From contig NZ_FNRI01000005.1 in NCBI RefSeq assembly GCF_900107675.1, forward strand, positions 62,001-126,000: DNA of 64,000 nt. Direction: 5' to 3'. Of the stretch, positions 44,703 through 52,459 are shown one piece after another. Numbering within the stretch: the first letter of the stretch is position 1; each line of letters starts with the position of its first letter. The translations under genes were made by a program, and so were the position numbers. The stretch comes from Alistipes timonensis JC136 (GTDB taxonomy: Bacteria > Bacteroidota > Bacteroidia > Bacteroidales > Rikenellaceae). The notes under the pieces were generated by a model. That model was not told where the DNA came from. It searched no databases and was given only the letters and a program-made list of their open reading frames with translations.

Positions 44703-45959
44703 GATGGTTTCGCCGCGGTCGGGACCTACCGAGATGATCTTCACGGGAACGCCCGTCTGACGCTCGATGAACTCCACGTAGCGCTTGAACGCCTCGGGGA
44801 ACTCCTCGTAACTGCCGTACTTGCGCAGGTCGCATTTCCAGCCCTCGAACTCGGTGTAGACCGGTTTGAGTTCTCCGTCGATCTCGTAGGGGAACTCCGA
44901 AGTGGTCCGGCCGCCGATCTCGTAGGCCGTGGCCACTTTGATCGTCTCGAAATCGTTCATCACGTCGGATTTCATCATGATAAGCTGCGTCACGCCGTTG
45001 ATCATGATCGAGTATTTCAGGGCTACCATGTCCAGCCATCCGCAGCGGCGGCGGCGGCCCGTGACGGCGCCGAACTCGTGGCCGATATCGCACAGCCGTT
45101 CGCCCGTCTCGTCGAACAGTTCCGTGGGGAACGGACCGCTGCCAACGCGCGTGCAATAAGCTTTGAAGATGCCGTACACCTCACCGATACGGTTCGGGGC
45201 GATGCCCAGCCCGGTGCAGACGCCCGCACAGACCGTATTCGAGGAGGTCACGAACGGATAGGAGCCGAAATCCACGTCGAGCAGCGTTCCCTGTGCACCT
45301 TCGGCCAAGATCGACTTGTCCTGCGCGAGGCAGTCGTTGACGAAATATTCGCTGTCGATGATGTGGAAACGGCGGAGGTATTTCACCGCCTCGAACCACT
45401 GCTTCTCCAGTTCGGTGATGTCGTATTGGTAATCGAGGCTTTTCAGGATTTTCTCGTGACGCGCCTTGGCGGCAGCGTAGATACTTTCGAAATCGGGGCT
45501 CAGCAAATCGCCGACACGCATGCCGTTGCGGCTCACCTTGTCCGTATAGGTCGGGCCGATGCCCTTGCCCGTGGTGCCGATCTTGGCGCTGCCCTTGGCC
45601 GCCTCGTAGGCCGCATCGAGGATGCGGTGCGTGGGCAGGATCAGGTGGGCTTTCTTCGAAATGCAGAGCTGGCGGGTCAGGTCGTGGCCGCTGGCGGCCA
45701 GCGCTTCGGCCTCATCACGGAAAAGGATGGCGTCGATCACCACCCCGTTGCCGATGATATTGGTCTTGCCACCCTGGAAAATGCCCGAAGGTATCGAGCG
45801 GAGCACGTATTTCTCGCCGTTGAATTCCAGCGTATGACCGGCATTGGGACCGCCCTGGAAACGGGCTACCACCTCATAGCGGGGCGTCAGCACGTCCACA
45901 ACCTTCCCTTTGCCCTCGTCACCCCACTGCAGGCCGAGGATCACGTCAACTTTTTTCAT
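44694..45959 (-). CDS. purA: Adenylosuccinate synthetase
   Basis: A 421-residue enzyme of AMP synthesis that joins IMP and aspartate using GTP. Catalytic Asp14 in 'QWGDEGKGK' and His42 in 'NAGHT' are present, with 'GTTGKGIGPTYTDKVSRNG' (IMP site), 'DVDFGSYPFVTSSNT' and the C-terminal 'ISVGPDRGETI'. Length and order match the family. It has a consensus promoter and ends in a terminator hairpin that contains its stop codon. Confidence 0.98.
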   Translation of the reverse strand: MKKVDVILGLQWGDEGKGKVVDVLTPRYEVVARFQGGPNAGHTLEFNGEKYVLRSIPSGIFQGGKTNIIGNGVVIDAILFRDEAEALAASGHDLTRQLCISKKAHLILPTHRILDAAYEAAKGSAKIGTTGKGIGPTYTDKVSRNGMRVGDLLSPDFESIYAAAKARHEKILKSLDYQYDITELEKQWFEAVKYLRRFHIIDSEYFVNDCLAQDKSILAEGAQGTLLDVDFGSYPFVTSSNTVCAGVCTGLGIAPNRIGEVYGIFKAYCTRVGSGPFPTELFDETGERLCDIGHEFGAVTGRRRRCGWLDMVALKYSIMINGVTQLIMMKSDVMNDFETIKVATAYEIGGRTTSEFPYEIDGELKPVYTEFEGWKCDLRKYGSYEEFPEAFKRYVEFIERQTGVPVKIISVGPDRGETITR

Positions 45960-46005
45960 TGTATCCGGTATCTAATTTATACTTGCAAAAGACATTTTTT
46001 GCATC

Positions 46006-46037
46006 CAAAGGTACAAATTATTATCCGAATAGCCCAA
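46006..46037 (-). promoter_or_regulatory. Promoter of purA
   Basis: TTG (46037-46035), a 21-bp spacer and TACCTTTG (46013-46006) on the minus strand, 46 bp before the ATG at 45959. No purine-type operator was recognised. Confidence 0.65.
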
Positions 46038-46160
46038 GCTGAGCGGCGGACTTTTCAACAAATTATAAAGAAATCAGGAGGAGCGGAGGAAAGAAAGCAA
46101 GGCGCCGCCCCGCCCATTAAGCGGGCAGGCGGCCGGTCAGAGAGCGGCGAGACAGCACTT

Positions 46161-46190
46161 ACGCCCCTAAAACCCACCTCTTAGGCGGGC
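46161..46190 (-). repeat. Dispersed 3'-end hairpin repeat, orphan copy
   Basis: On the minus strand CCCGCC-TAAGA-GGTGGG is followed by TTTTAGGGGCG. It matches the purA 3' hairpin (TAAGAACGGGTTTTTAGGGG) but lies in intergenic DNA with no gene ending in it. A related GC-rich hairpin with the same GGGGCGGCGC tail lies at 46101-46125. Confidence 0.55.
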
Positions 46191-46294
46191 GTCATTGCGA
46201 GGAGCCGCATGCGGCGCGGCAATCTGACCAGAAATCGTAACCTTGCAACGTTTACATCGGATTGCCACGGCATCTGCAATGCCTCGCAATGACG
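46190..46294. repeat. REP/BIME-like inverted repeat
   Basis: The left arm 46190-46224 (CGTCATTGCGAGG...GGCAATC) and the right arm 46260-46294 (GATTGCC...CCTCGCAATGACG) are imperfect complements around about 35 bp. The left arm has an inner palindrome GCCGCATGCGGC. The pattern is that of small palindromic repeats found in many copies in other genomes; no transposase is near. Confidence 0.7.
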
Positions 46295-46349
46295 GCAAAG
46301 CGCAGAACCGGACGACAAACGTCCCGAAGTTACTGCCGCGCCTGAATCC

Positions 46350-46375
46350 CGCTTCTTACTCAGGTTGGATAACGG
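46350..46375 (-). repeat. 3'-end hairpin repeat at the LRR gene stop
   Basis: On the minus strand CCTGAGTAAGAAGCGGGATTCAGG contains the TAA stop of the LRR gene. It shares the TAAGA-purine-x-x-GGG core with the purA hairpin and the orphan copy at 46161-46190, but the stem is weaker. Confidence 0.4.
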
Positions 46376-46964
46376 TCTGTCCGTCGAAGGAGATGCTCTG
46401 CGACGCGCGGCAGTAGACCGTCGTCAGGTCGGGATTGCTGCGCACGTCGGCCTGCAGATTGGCGTCGCACGAAGCCACGTCGAGCGTCGTGAGGGCATTC
46501 CTCCGGCAGTCGAGCGTCAGCAGCGAAGCGGCCGAATGCAGATCGAGGCGCGGCAGGCCGTTGCCGCTGCAATCCATCCACACCAATCCCCGCACGCCGT
46601 CGAGATCGAGCGATGCGAGATCGTTGTCCGAGCAGTCGAGCCGTTCGAGGTAGGTGCAGGCCGTGAGGTCCAACTGCGTGAGCTCGTTGCCCGAGCAGTC
46701 GAGCTCCCGCAGGTTGAAGAACTCCCGGATGTCGGTCAGCGACCCGATGCCCAGCCCGGGGCACGACATGCGCCGGACACGCTGCGCCTCGTAGCGCGAA
46801 ATACGCCCGTCGCCGCTCGTGTCGAACTTTTCGAGGCAGTAAGCCTCGAACGCCTTGTCGTAGAATTTGATGTAGATGTATTTGTTATCCTCGTCGCGCC
46901 CGTCTTCGGCAAGGCCACAGGCCGTGCAGAACAGAAGCAGCAGAGCAGGAAGGGCGCGCACCAT
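46356..46964 (-). CDS. Leucine-rich-repeat lipoprotein with an EF-hand-like calcium loop
   Basis: A 202-residue protein. The signal peptide (MVRALPALLLLFCTAC) ends in a lipobox-like Cys. The mature part starts with a canonical calcium loop, 'DTSGDGRISRYE' (D-x-S-x-D-G-x-I-x-x-x-E), then about five leucine-rich repeats of the type 'LRELDCSGNELTQLDLTACT', 'LERLDCSDNDLASLDLDG'. Such repeats usually bind proteins at the surface. It is encoded 8 bp after a small Asp-rich protein gene, so the pair is probably co-transcribed. The ATG at 46964 is chosen; a TTG at 46976 is possible. Confidence 0.82.
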   Translation of the reverse strand: MVRALPALLLLFCTACGLAEDGRDEDNKYIYIKFYDKAFEAYCLEKFDTSGDGRISRYEAQRVRRMSCPGLGIGSLTDIREFFNLRELDCSGNELTQLDLTACTYLERLDCSDNDLASLDLDGVRGLVWMDCSGNGLPRLDLHSAASLLTLDCRRNALTTLDVASCDANLQADVRSNPDLTTVYCRASQSISFDGQTVIQPE

Positions 46965-46972
46965 AGGCAGCG

Positions 46973-47311
46973 TCAAATACTGACGTCGTCGTCATCGGAA
47001 CGGTCCGTATCCGATGCGTCGTCGTCGCCGCCCTGGATATCGTCGGCTCCTTTGATATCGTCATCGTAATAGTCCTTGTCGTCGTCATCGTGCGAATTGT
47101 CGTCGACCTTCACGTCGACTTTCACCATATAGGCGATCTCGTCCGTGTCGTAAGGCACGGCATAGAAAAAGTCGCCGTTGGGTTTGTCGACGCGAATCAT
47201 GGCGTCGGTGAAGCCCAGGGGGTACTTCGCTTTGACGGCTTCCTGAAGTTCGGGAGTCAGATTATGGAAGCTTGTTACGATATGTTTTTTCACAATAGTC
47301 TGGTTTGCCAT
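46973..47311 (-). CDS. Small protein with a very Asp-rich C-terminus
   Basis: A 112-residue protein starting MANQTIVKKHIVTSFHNL. Residues 1-70 look like a small alpha/beta domain ('LTPELQEAVKAKYPLGFTDA'). Residues 71-112 are about 45% Asp ('DDNSHDDDDKDYYDDD', 'GGDDDASDTDRSDDDD'), suggesting calcium or polycation binding. No signal peptide, so it is likely cytosolic. The much longer frame reported on this strand to 49498 is a shadow of ligA; ATG 47311 is the start. It is upstream of and divergent from ligA. Function is unknown. Confidence 0.75.
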   Translation of the reverse strand: MANQTIVKKHIVTSFHNLTPELQEAVKAKYPLGFTDAMIRVDKPNGDFFYAVPYDTDEIAYMVKVDVKVDDNSHDDDDKDYYDDDIKGADDIQGGDDDASDTDRSDDDDVSI

Positions 47312-47464
47312 AAACGGAGTGCTTGGAAATTTTCTGCAATTATAAGCAAAATTTGAATATTGCACCACATCTGCAATTTTTTTTTGCATTTTTTTTGATT
47401 TCACGCAGTTTTTACCGGTTGTTAAAGACAAAATATGTAACTTTACACACGTCATTCTTATATT

Positions 47465-49489
47465 ATGGTACGCGAACGAATTGAGGAGCTGCGCCGTCAG
47501 CTCGAACTGCATAACTTCAAATATTACGTCGAGAACGCCCCCGAAATTTCGGATTTCGAGTTCGACGCGATGATGCGCGAGCTTCAGGAGTTGGAACGCG
47601 CGCATCCCGAATTCGCCGATCCCAATTCCCCGTCGGTGCGGGTCGGAAGCGACCTCACGGCGGAGTTCCAGACCGTGAAGCACCGTTATGCGATGCTTTC
47701 GCTGGGTAACACCTACTCGCTGGACGAGCTGCACGAATTCATCGCCCGCATCGAGCGCGAAACCGGACCCACGGACTACGTCTGCGAACTGAAATTCGAC
47801 GGCACGGCCATCTCGCTCACCTACGAGCACGGACGCCTCCTGCGCGCCGTGACGCGCGGCGACGGTGTGCAGGGCGACGACGTGACGGCCAACGTGCGCA
47901 CGGTGCGCACGGTTCCCCTGCGCCTGCGGGGCACGGGATGGCCCGACTATTTCGAGATCCGGGGCGAGATACTGATGCCCTACGCCTCGTTCGACCGCCT
48001 CAACGCCGAGCGCGAGGCCAACGGCGAGCAGCTCTTCGCCAACCCCCGCAACGCCGCCGCCGGGACGCTCAAACAGCAGTCGTCGGCCGTAGTGGCCAAA
48101 CGCGGACTGGACTGCACGCTCTACCAGCTGGCGGGCGACGACCTGCCTTTCACGACCCACTGGGAGAGTCTCGAAAAGGCCCGCGAATGGGGCTTCAAAG
48201 TCTCGGATGCGGCGCGCATCTGCCGCAGCGCCGCGGAGATCGACGCCTTCATCGAACATTGGGACACGGCGCGGCGCGAACTGCCCTTCCCGACGGACGG
48301 CGTGGTGATAAAGGTCGACGACTTCGCCGTGCGGCGTCAGCTGGGATTCACGGCCAAGGCCCCGAAATGGGCCGTGGCTTATAAGTTCAAAGCCGAGCAG
48401 GCCATGACGCGCCTCGACAGCGTGTCGTTCCAGGTGGGACGCACGGGGGCCGTGACGCCCGTGGCCAACCTCGAACCGGTGCTGCTCGCCGGAACCACCG
48501 TGCGGCGCGCCACGCTGCACAACGCCGAGCAGATGGCCCTGCTGGACATCCGCCCGGGCGATATGGTCTACGTCGAAAAGGGCGGCGAGATCATCCCGAA
48601 GATCATCGGCGTGGACCTCTCGCAGCGTCCCGCCGACAGCCGGCCGTTCGAGTACATCACCGTCTGCCCCGAATGCGGCACGCCGCTGGTGCGCTACGAG
48701 GGCGAAGCGAAACACTACTGTCCCAACCAGGGCGGATGCCGGCCCCAGATCATCGGCCGCATCATCCACTTCATCCGCCGCAAAGCCCTCGACATCGAGG
48801 GACTGGGCGAGGAGACCGTGGAACTGCTCTATGAGAACGGACTGGTGCGCAACGTGGCGGACCTCTACGACCTGCGCGCCGAACAGCTGGCTCCCCTGCC
48901 CCGGCTGGGCGAAAAGTCGGCCGACAACATCATCCGTTCGATCGAACGGTCGAAGCAGGTGCCGTTCCAGCGTGTGCTGTTCGGACTGGGCATCCGCTTC
49001 GTGGGCGAGACGACGGCCAAGTACCTCGCCGAGCACTTCCGGTCGCTGGACGCCGTGATGAAGGCCACGCGCGAGGAGCTGGTGGAAGCCGACGAGGTGG
49101 GCGGACGCATCGCCGACGCCATCATCGAGTACTTCGCCGAGGACGAGAACCTGCAAATCATCCGCCGCCTGCGCGACGCGGGAGTGCAGTTCGAAGCCGA
49201 GGCGCGCGAACTGGCCTCGGAGAACCTCGCGGGCAGGACGTTCGTGGTATCCGGAAAATTCTCGCGCAGCCGCGACGAGATGAAGGAGCTGATCGAACTG
49301 CACGGAGGCAAGAACCTCGCGGCGGTGTCGGGCAACGTCGACTACATCGTCGCGGGTGAGAACATGGGTCCGGCGAAGCTGAAGAAGGCCGAGAAACTGG
49401 GCGTGAAGATCATCTCCGAGGAGGAGTTCTTCGCCATGATCGAAGGCGGAGGCCCGGTGGAAAAGGCCGCACAACAGGAATTGTTCTGA
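47465..49489 (+). CDS. ligA: NAD-dependent DNA ligase LigA
   Basis: A 674-residue NAD-dependent ligase. The N-terminal Ia domain 'LHNFKYYVENAPEISDFEFD' binds NAD; catalytic Lys110 is in 'CELKFDG'. The oligonucleotide-binding domain, a four-Cys zinc finger ('CPECGTPLV...YCPNQGGC' at about 402-423), helix-hairpin-helix repeats ('LPRLGEKSADNI') and a C-terminal BRCT domain ('LAGRTFVVSGKFSRSRDEMK') follow in the usual order. Complete length. Transcribed alone, divergent from the Asp-rich gene; a TAACTTTA sequence at 47438 is a poor -7 candidate. Confidence 0.98.
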   Translation: MVRERIEELRRQLELHNFKYYVENAPEISDFEFDAMMRELQELERAHPEFADPNSPSVRVGSDLTAEFQTVKHRYAMLSLGNTYSLDELHEFIARIERETGPTDYVCELKFDGTAISLTYEHGRLLRAVTRGDGVQGDDVTANVRTVRTVPLRLRGTGWPDYFEIRGEILMPYASFDRLNAEREANGEQLFANPRNAAAGTLKQQSSAVVAKRGLDCTLYQLAGDDLPFTTHWESLEKAREWGFKVSDAARICRSAAEIDAFIEHWDTARRELPFPTDGVVIKVDDFAVRRQLGFTAKAPKWAVAYKFKAEQAMTRLDSVSFQVGRTGAVTPVANLEPVLLAGTTVRRATLHNAEQMALLDIRPGDMVYVEKGGEIIPKIIGVDLSQRPADSRPFEYITVCPECGTPLVRYEGEAKHYCPNQGGCRPQIIGRIIHFIRRKALDIEGLGEETVELLYENGLVRNVADLYDLRAEQLAPLPRLGEKSADNIIRSIERSKQVPFQRVLFGLGIRFVGETTAKYLAEHFRSLDAVMKATREELVEADEVGGRIADAIIEYFAEDENLQIIRRLRDAGVQFEAEARELASENLAGRTFVVSGKFSRSRDEMKELIELHGGKNLAAVSGNVDYIVAGENMGPAKLKKAEKLGVKIISEEEFFAMIEGGGPVEKAAQQELF

Positions 49490-49558
49490 CAGGCGCAAGA
49501 CGCCTGCTTTGAGGACTGACGCAAAACGACAACAGATAAAACGACAATCAGAGACATT

Positions 49559-50449
49559 ATGCTACGACACAAACTTTCCGGCGTGGGCGCCGCGATGATA
49601 ACCCCCTTCACGGCCGACGGCCGTGTCGACTACAAGGCGCTGGCCCGCATGATCGACTACGTGATCGAAGGCGGCGTGGACTACATCGTCGCCCTGGGCA
49701 CCACGGCCGAAACCCCGACCCTCTACATGCCCGAGCGCGCCGTGATCGCCATGTTCATCACCAACCACATCGCCGGCCGCGTGCCGCTGGTGATGGGCTG
49801 CGGCGGCAACTCCACGTCGGAGGTGCTGGACCAGCTGCGCGAATTCGACCTGCGCGGCGCCGACGCCATCCTCAGCGTGACGCCCTATTACAACAAACCG
49901 TCGCAGGAGGGTCTGTACCAGCATTTCCGCACCGTGTCGGAGCATTCGCCCCTGCCGGTGATCCTCTATAACATCCCCGGCCGCACGGGCGTCAACATGA
50001 CCGCCGAAACCACGCTGCGCATCGCCCGCGATTTTAAAAACGTCATCGGCGTCAAAGAGGCTTCGGGCGACATCGAGCAGATGCAGCGCATCCTCGACAA
50101 CCGTCCCGAGGGTTTTCTCGTGCTGTCGGGCGACGACGGCATCACCATTCCCCTGATGCGGCGCGGCGGCGACGGAGTGATCTCGGTGGTGGCCAACGCC
50201 TTTCCCAAGTGCTTTATGGGCTGCGTGAACCACGCCAAGGCGGGCGATTTCGACACCGCCGAACGCGAATACGCCCGGTTGGACGAAGTGGTCCGGGCTC
50301 TCTTCGAAGAGGGCAACCCCGTAGGCGTGAAATGCGCCCTTTCGGTGATGGGACGCATCGGCGACACGATGCGTCTGCCCCTGGTAGCCGGCTCGGCGGC
50401 GCTCCGCGAAAAATTCCGAAAATTGATCGACGAATACGATTTGCGCTAA
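49559..50449 (+). CDS. dapA: 4-hydroxy-tetrahydrodipicolinate synthase
   Basis: A 296-residue TIM-barrel aldolase for the first step of lysine/diaminopimelate synthesis. Schiff-base Lys166 is in 'GVKEASGD', the catalytic Tyr is in 'ILYNIPGRTG', and 'SVTPYYNKPSQEGLYQH' is the substrate loop. The N-terminus 'GVGAAMITPFTADGRVDYKA' is typical. It lies 69 bp after ligA and 28 bp before a DUF4919-like gene, with no terminator between, so they may be co-transcribed. Confidence 0.97.
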   Translation: MLRHKLSGVGAAMITPFTADGRVDYKALARMIDYVIEGGVDYIVALGTTAETPTLYMPERAVIAMFITNHIAGRVPLVMGCGGNSTSEVLDQLREFDLRGADAILSVTPYYNKPSQEGLYQHFRTVSEHSPLPVILYNIPGRTGVNMTAETTLRIARDFKNVIGVKEASGDIEQMQRILDNRPEGFLVLSGDDGITIPLMRRGGDGVISVVANAFPKCFMGCVNHAKAGDFDTAEREYARLDEVVRALFEEGNPVGVKCALSVMGRIGDTMRLPLVAGSAALREKFRKLIDEYDLR

Positions 50450-50477
50450 ATCCGCGTTCGTACCAGAAACGACCGAT

Positions 50478-51215
50478 ATGAAACGACTGCTGCTTCTGCT
50501 GCTCCTGATCCCGGCGCTGGCCGCCGCCAAAGTCCCCGACGAAGACAACATCGTCGACCGGACGATGGACTCGGAGTCGCCCTTTTACTACCCGGCGCTG
50601 ATGCTGCGTTACAATGCGGGCGACGCGACGCTGACCGACGAGGATTACCACTACCTCTACTACGGGTACGCCTATCAGGACGACTACAAGCCGCTGGCCG
50701 CGAATCCCGATCTCGACAAGATGCTGATGCTGGTCTCGGTCCTCGACCCCGAGAAACCCGACGTGGCGACGCTCGAGTCGATGATCTCGACAGGCACCGA
50801 CGCCCTGAAGCGCGATCCTTTCAGTCCCAAAATCCTCAACCTGATGTCGTTCGCTTACGGAGGGCTGGGTGACAAGGCGCGCGAGAAAGCCTACTCGGAC
50901 CGCATGAACGGCGTGATCCGTGCGATCCTCGCCTCGGGCGACGGCTTCACGCAGAAAACCCCGCGCCATGTGCTGATGTTCGAACATGCGCTCGACGTGC
51001 TGGCCGCCGAAGGACTCTCCTACGGCAAGGCGCGCATCATCAGCCGCACGGTGGAGTTCGTGCCTTTGACGGTCCCTTACGTCGTCGAAGGGAAAAAACG
51101 CAAGGGATTCTATTTCGACTTCGGCCGCGTCTACTGGAACAAGCCCGAGGGCTACACCTACAAACGCGACCGCACGTGGCAGTTCAACAACCTCAAACCC
51201 CGCACCTACAAATGA
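50478..51215 (+). CDS. DUF4919-like exported protein
   Basis: A 245-residue protein with a short signal peptide (MKRLLLLLLLIPALAAAKVP). 'SPFYYPALMLRYNAGDATLT' (about 34-53) and 'EDYHYLYYGYAYQDDYKPL' are the features I associate with DUF4919, and 'FYFDFGRVYWNKPEGYTYK' is near the C-terminus. TPR-like helices lie between. No catalytic motif. Its TGA overlaps the ATG of the clostripain-type gene (ATGA at 51212-51215), so the two are translated together. Confidence 0.75.
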   Translation: MKRLLLLLLLIPALAAAKVPDEDNIVDRTMDSESPFYYPALMLRYNAGDATLTDEDYHYLYYGYAYQDDYKPLAANPDLDKMLMLVSVLDPEKPDVATLESMISTGTDALKRDPFSPKILNLMSFAYGGLGDKAREKAYSDRMNGVIRAILASGDGFTQKTPRHVLMFEHALDVLAAEGLSYGKARIISRTVEFVPLTVPYVVEGKKRKGFYFDFGRVYWNKPEGYTYKRDRTWQFNNLKPRTYK

Positions 51216-52432
51216 TGCGCCTGCTCCGGCATACGCTCTGCCTGCTCACGCTGGCGACGCTCGCGGCCTGTTCCAAGGAGGAGCCGGGTTACAACCCGCC
51301 CGCCCTGGCCGACCGCACCGTCCTGCTCTATATGCCGGGCCAGAGTTTGTCCGCTTATTACAAAAACAACATCCAAGGTATCCACACGGCCGTGACCGAC
51401 CGGGCGTTGGGCAACGGGCGCATGCTGGTATGCTGGCAGCCCGAAAAGCAGACATCGGCCGTGATGCTGGAAATCTATTACGACCGGAACAAGCGGCGCA
51501 GCGAGACGAAAACACTCAAAACCTACGACGATTTCAACGCGGGGTCCGCAGCTGACGTGCAACGGATCTTCGCCGATGCCGCAGAGCTGGCTCCGGCCCA
51601 AAACTACGGATTGATTATCGGCTGTCACGGCAAGGCGTGGATTCCCGCAAGCGGCGGCGTACTGCCCTATTCGCTGCGTTCAGCGGAACCGGACGACAGC
51701 GTGTGGACAACGGCGCCCGGCGCCAAAACGACCCGTTCGTTCGGCGACACGGGTTACGAGCTGGACATCACGGAGCTGGCCTCAGCGATCGAAACGCAAT
51801 CGTTCCGCTTCGACTACCTGATCTTCGACGACTGTTTCATGGCCAATATCGAGACGTTGTACGACCTGCGCCGTGCGGTGGATTATATCGTGGCGTCGCC
51901 CTGCGAGGTCATGGGCGACGGATTCCCCTATGACCGGATCGTCCCCCACCTGTTCGAAGGAAACGGAGTGCTCAGCAGCCTCGAAAAAGCCTGCTGGGAA
52001 TTCTGGAACCTCTACGAAAACGATTGGCGGAGTACCATTGCATACGAGCAGTCCGGATGCATTTCGCTGGCCGTCACGGCGCAGCTGGATGCGCTGGCGA
52101 AGGAGATGCGCCGTATCAAAGATAAGAAGCAGGCGTTCGACATCGACGCGCTCCAATATTACAAGGGAAACGTCACGAAATTATTCTACGACCTGGAACA
52201 CTACGTAACGCTGTGCTGCAACGATCAGGGTGTAGTAGATGACTTCAAAGCCCGGATGGAACTGGCATTCCCGGTCTCCAGCCGGCACCATACGGCCTCT
52301 TTCTATTCGGCTTACGACCGTAGAAATCACTCAGTAAACTACTATTCGGGCGTCTCGGTCAGCGAGCCCGAACCGTCGGCCAGATACGCCGCCGAAAACC
52401 GGCAGACGAACTGGTATCGGGACACGCATTAG
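51212..52432 (+). CDS. Clostripain-family (C11) cysteine peptidase, lipoprotein
   Basis: A 406-residue lipoprotein (lipobox 'LATLAAC', Cys about 21). The peptidase C11 dyad is visible: His139 in 'IIGCHGKAW' and Cys208 in 'LIFDDCFMAN'. A strand pattern 'TVLLYMPGQSLSAYYKNNI' starts the caspase-like fold. Such enzymes usually cleave after Arg and are kept on the cell surface. It overlaps the DUF4919-like gene by one start/stop codon; an in-frame second ATG is at 51215. It is convergent with the hybrid two-component gene. Confidence 0.87.
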   Translation: MMRLLRHTLCLLTLATLAACSKEEPGYNPPALADRTVLLYMPGQSLSAYYKNNIQGIHTAVTDRALGNGRMLVCWQPEKQTSAVMLEIYYDRNKRRSETKTLKTYDDFNAGSAADVQRIFADAAELAPAQNYGLIIGCHGKAWIPASGGVLPYSLRSAEPDDSVWTTAPGAKTTRSFGDTGYELDITELASAIETQSFRFDYLIFDDCFMANIETLYDLRRAVDYIVASPCEVMGDGFPYDRIVPHLFEGNGVLSSLEKACWEFWNLYENDWRSTIAYEQSGCISLAVTAQLDALAKEMRRIKDKKQAFDIDALQYYKGNVTKLFYDLEHYVTLCCNDQGVVDDFKARMELAFPVSSRHHTASFYSAYDRRNHSVNYYSGVSVSEPEPSARYAAENRQTNWYRDTH

Positions 52433-52459
52433 CCCCCTCGGGCTTCCCGGTGCATCCCG

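Larger units (their letters stand above)
45960..46355. other. Repeat-rich intergenic region between purA and the LRR lipoprotein gene
   Basis: About 396 bp without a gene. It contains the purA promoter, GC-rich hairpins at 46101-46125 and 46161-46190, and the 105-bp inverted repeat. I see no coding frame of note. Confidence 0.7.

Noticed and set aside
46973..49498. An 841-codon minus-strand open frame across ligA
   Set aside because: Only its last 112 codons are a gene; the rest is the antisense of ligA, whose family motifs are all present on the plus strand.
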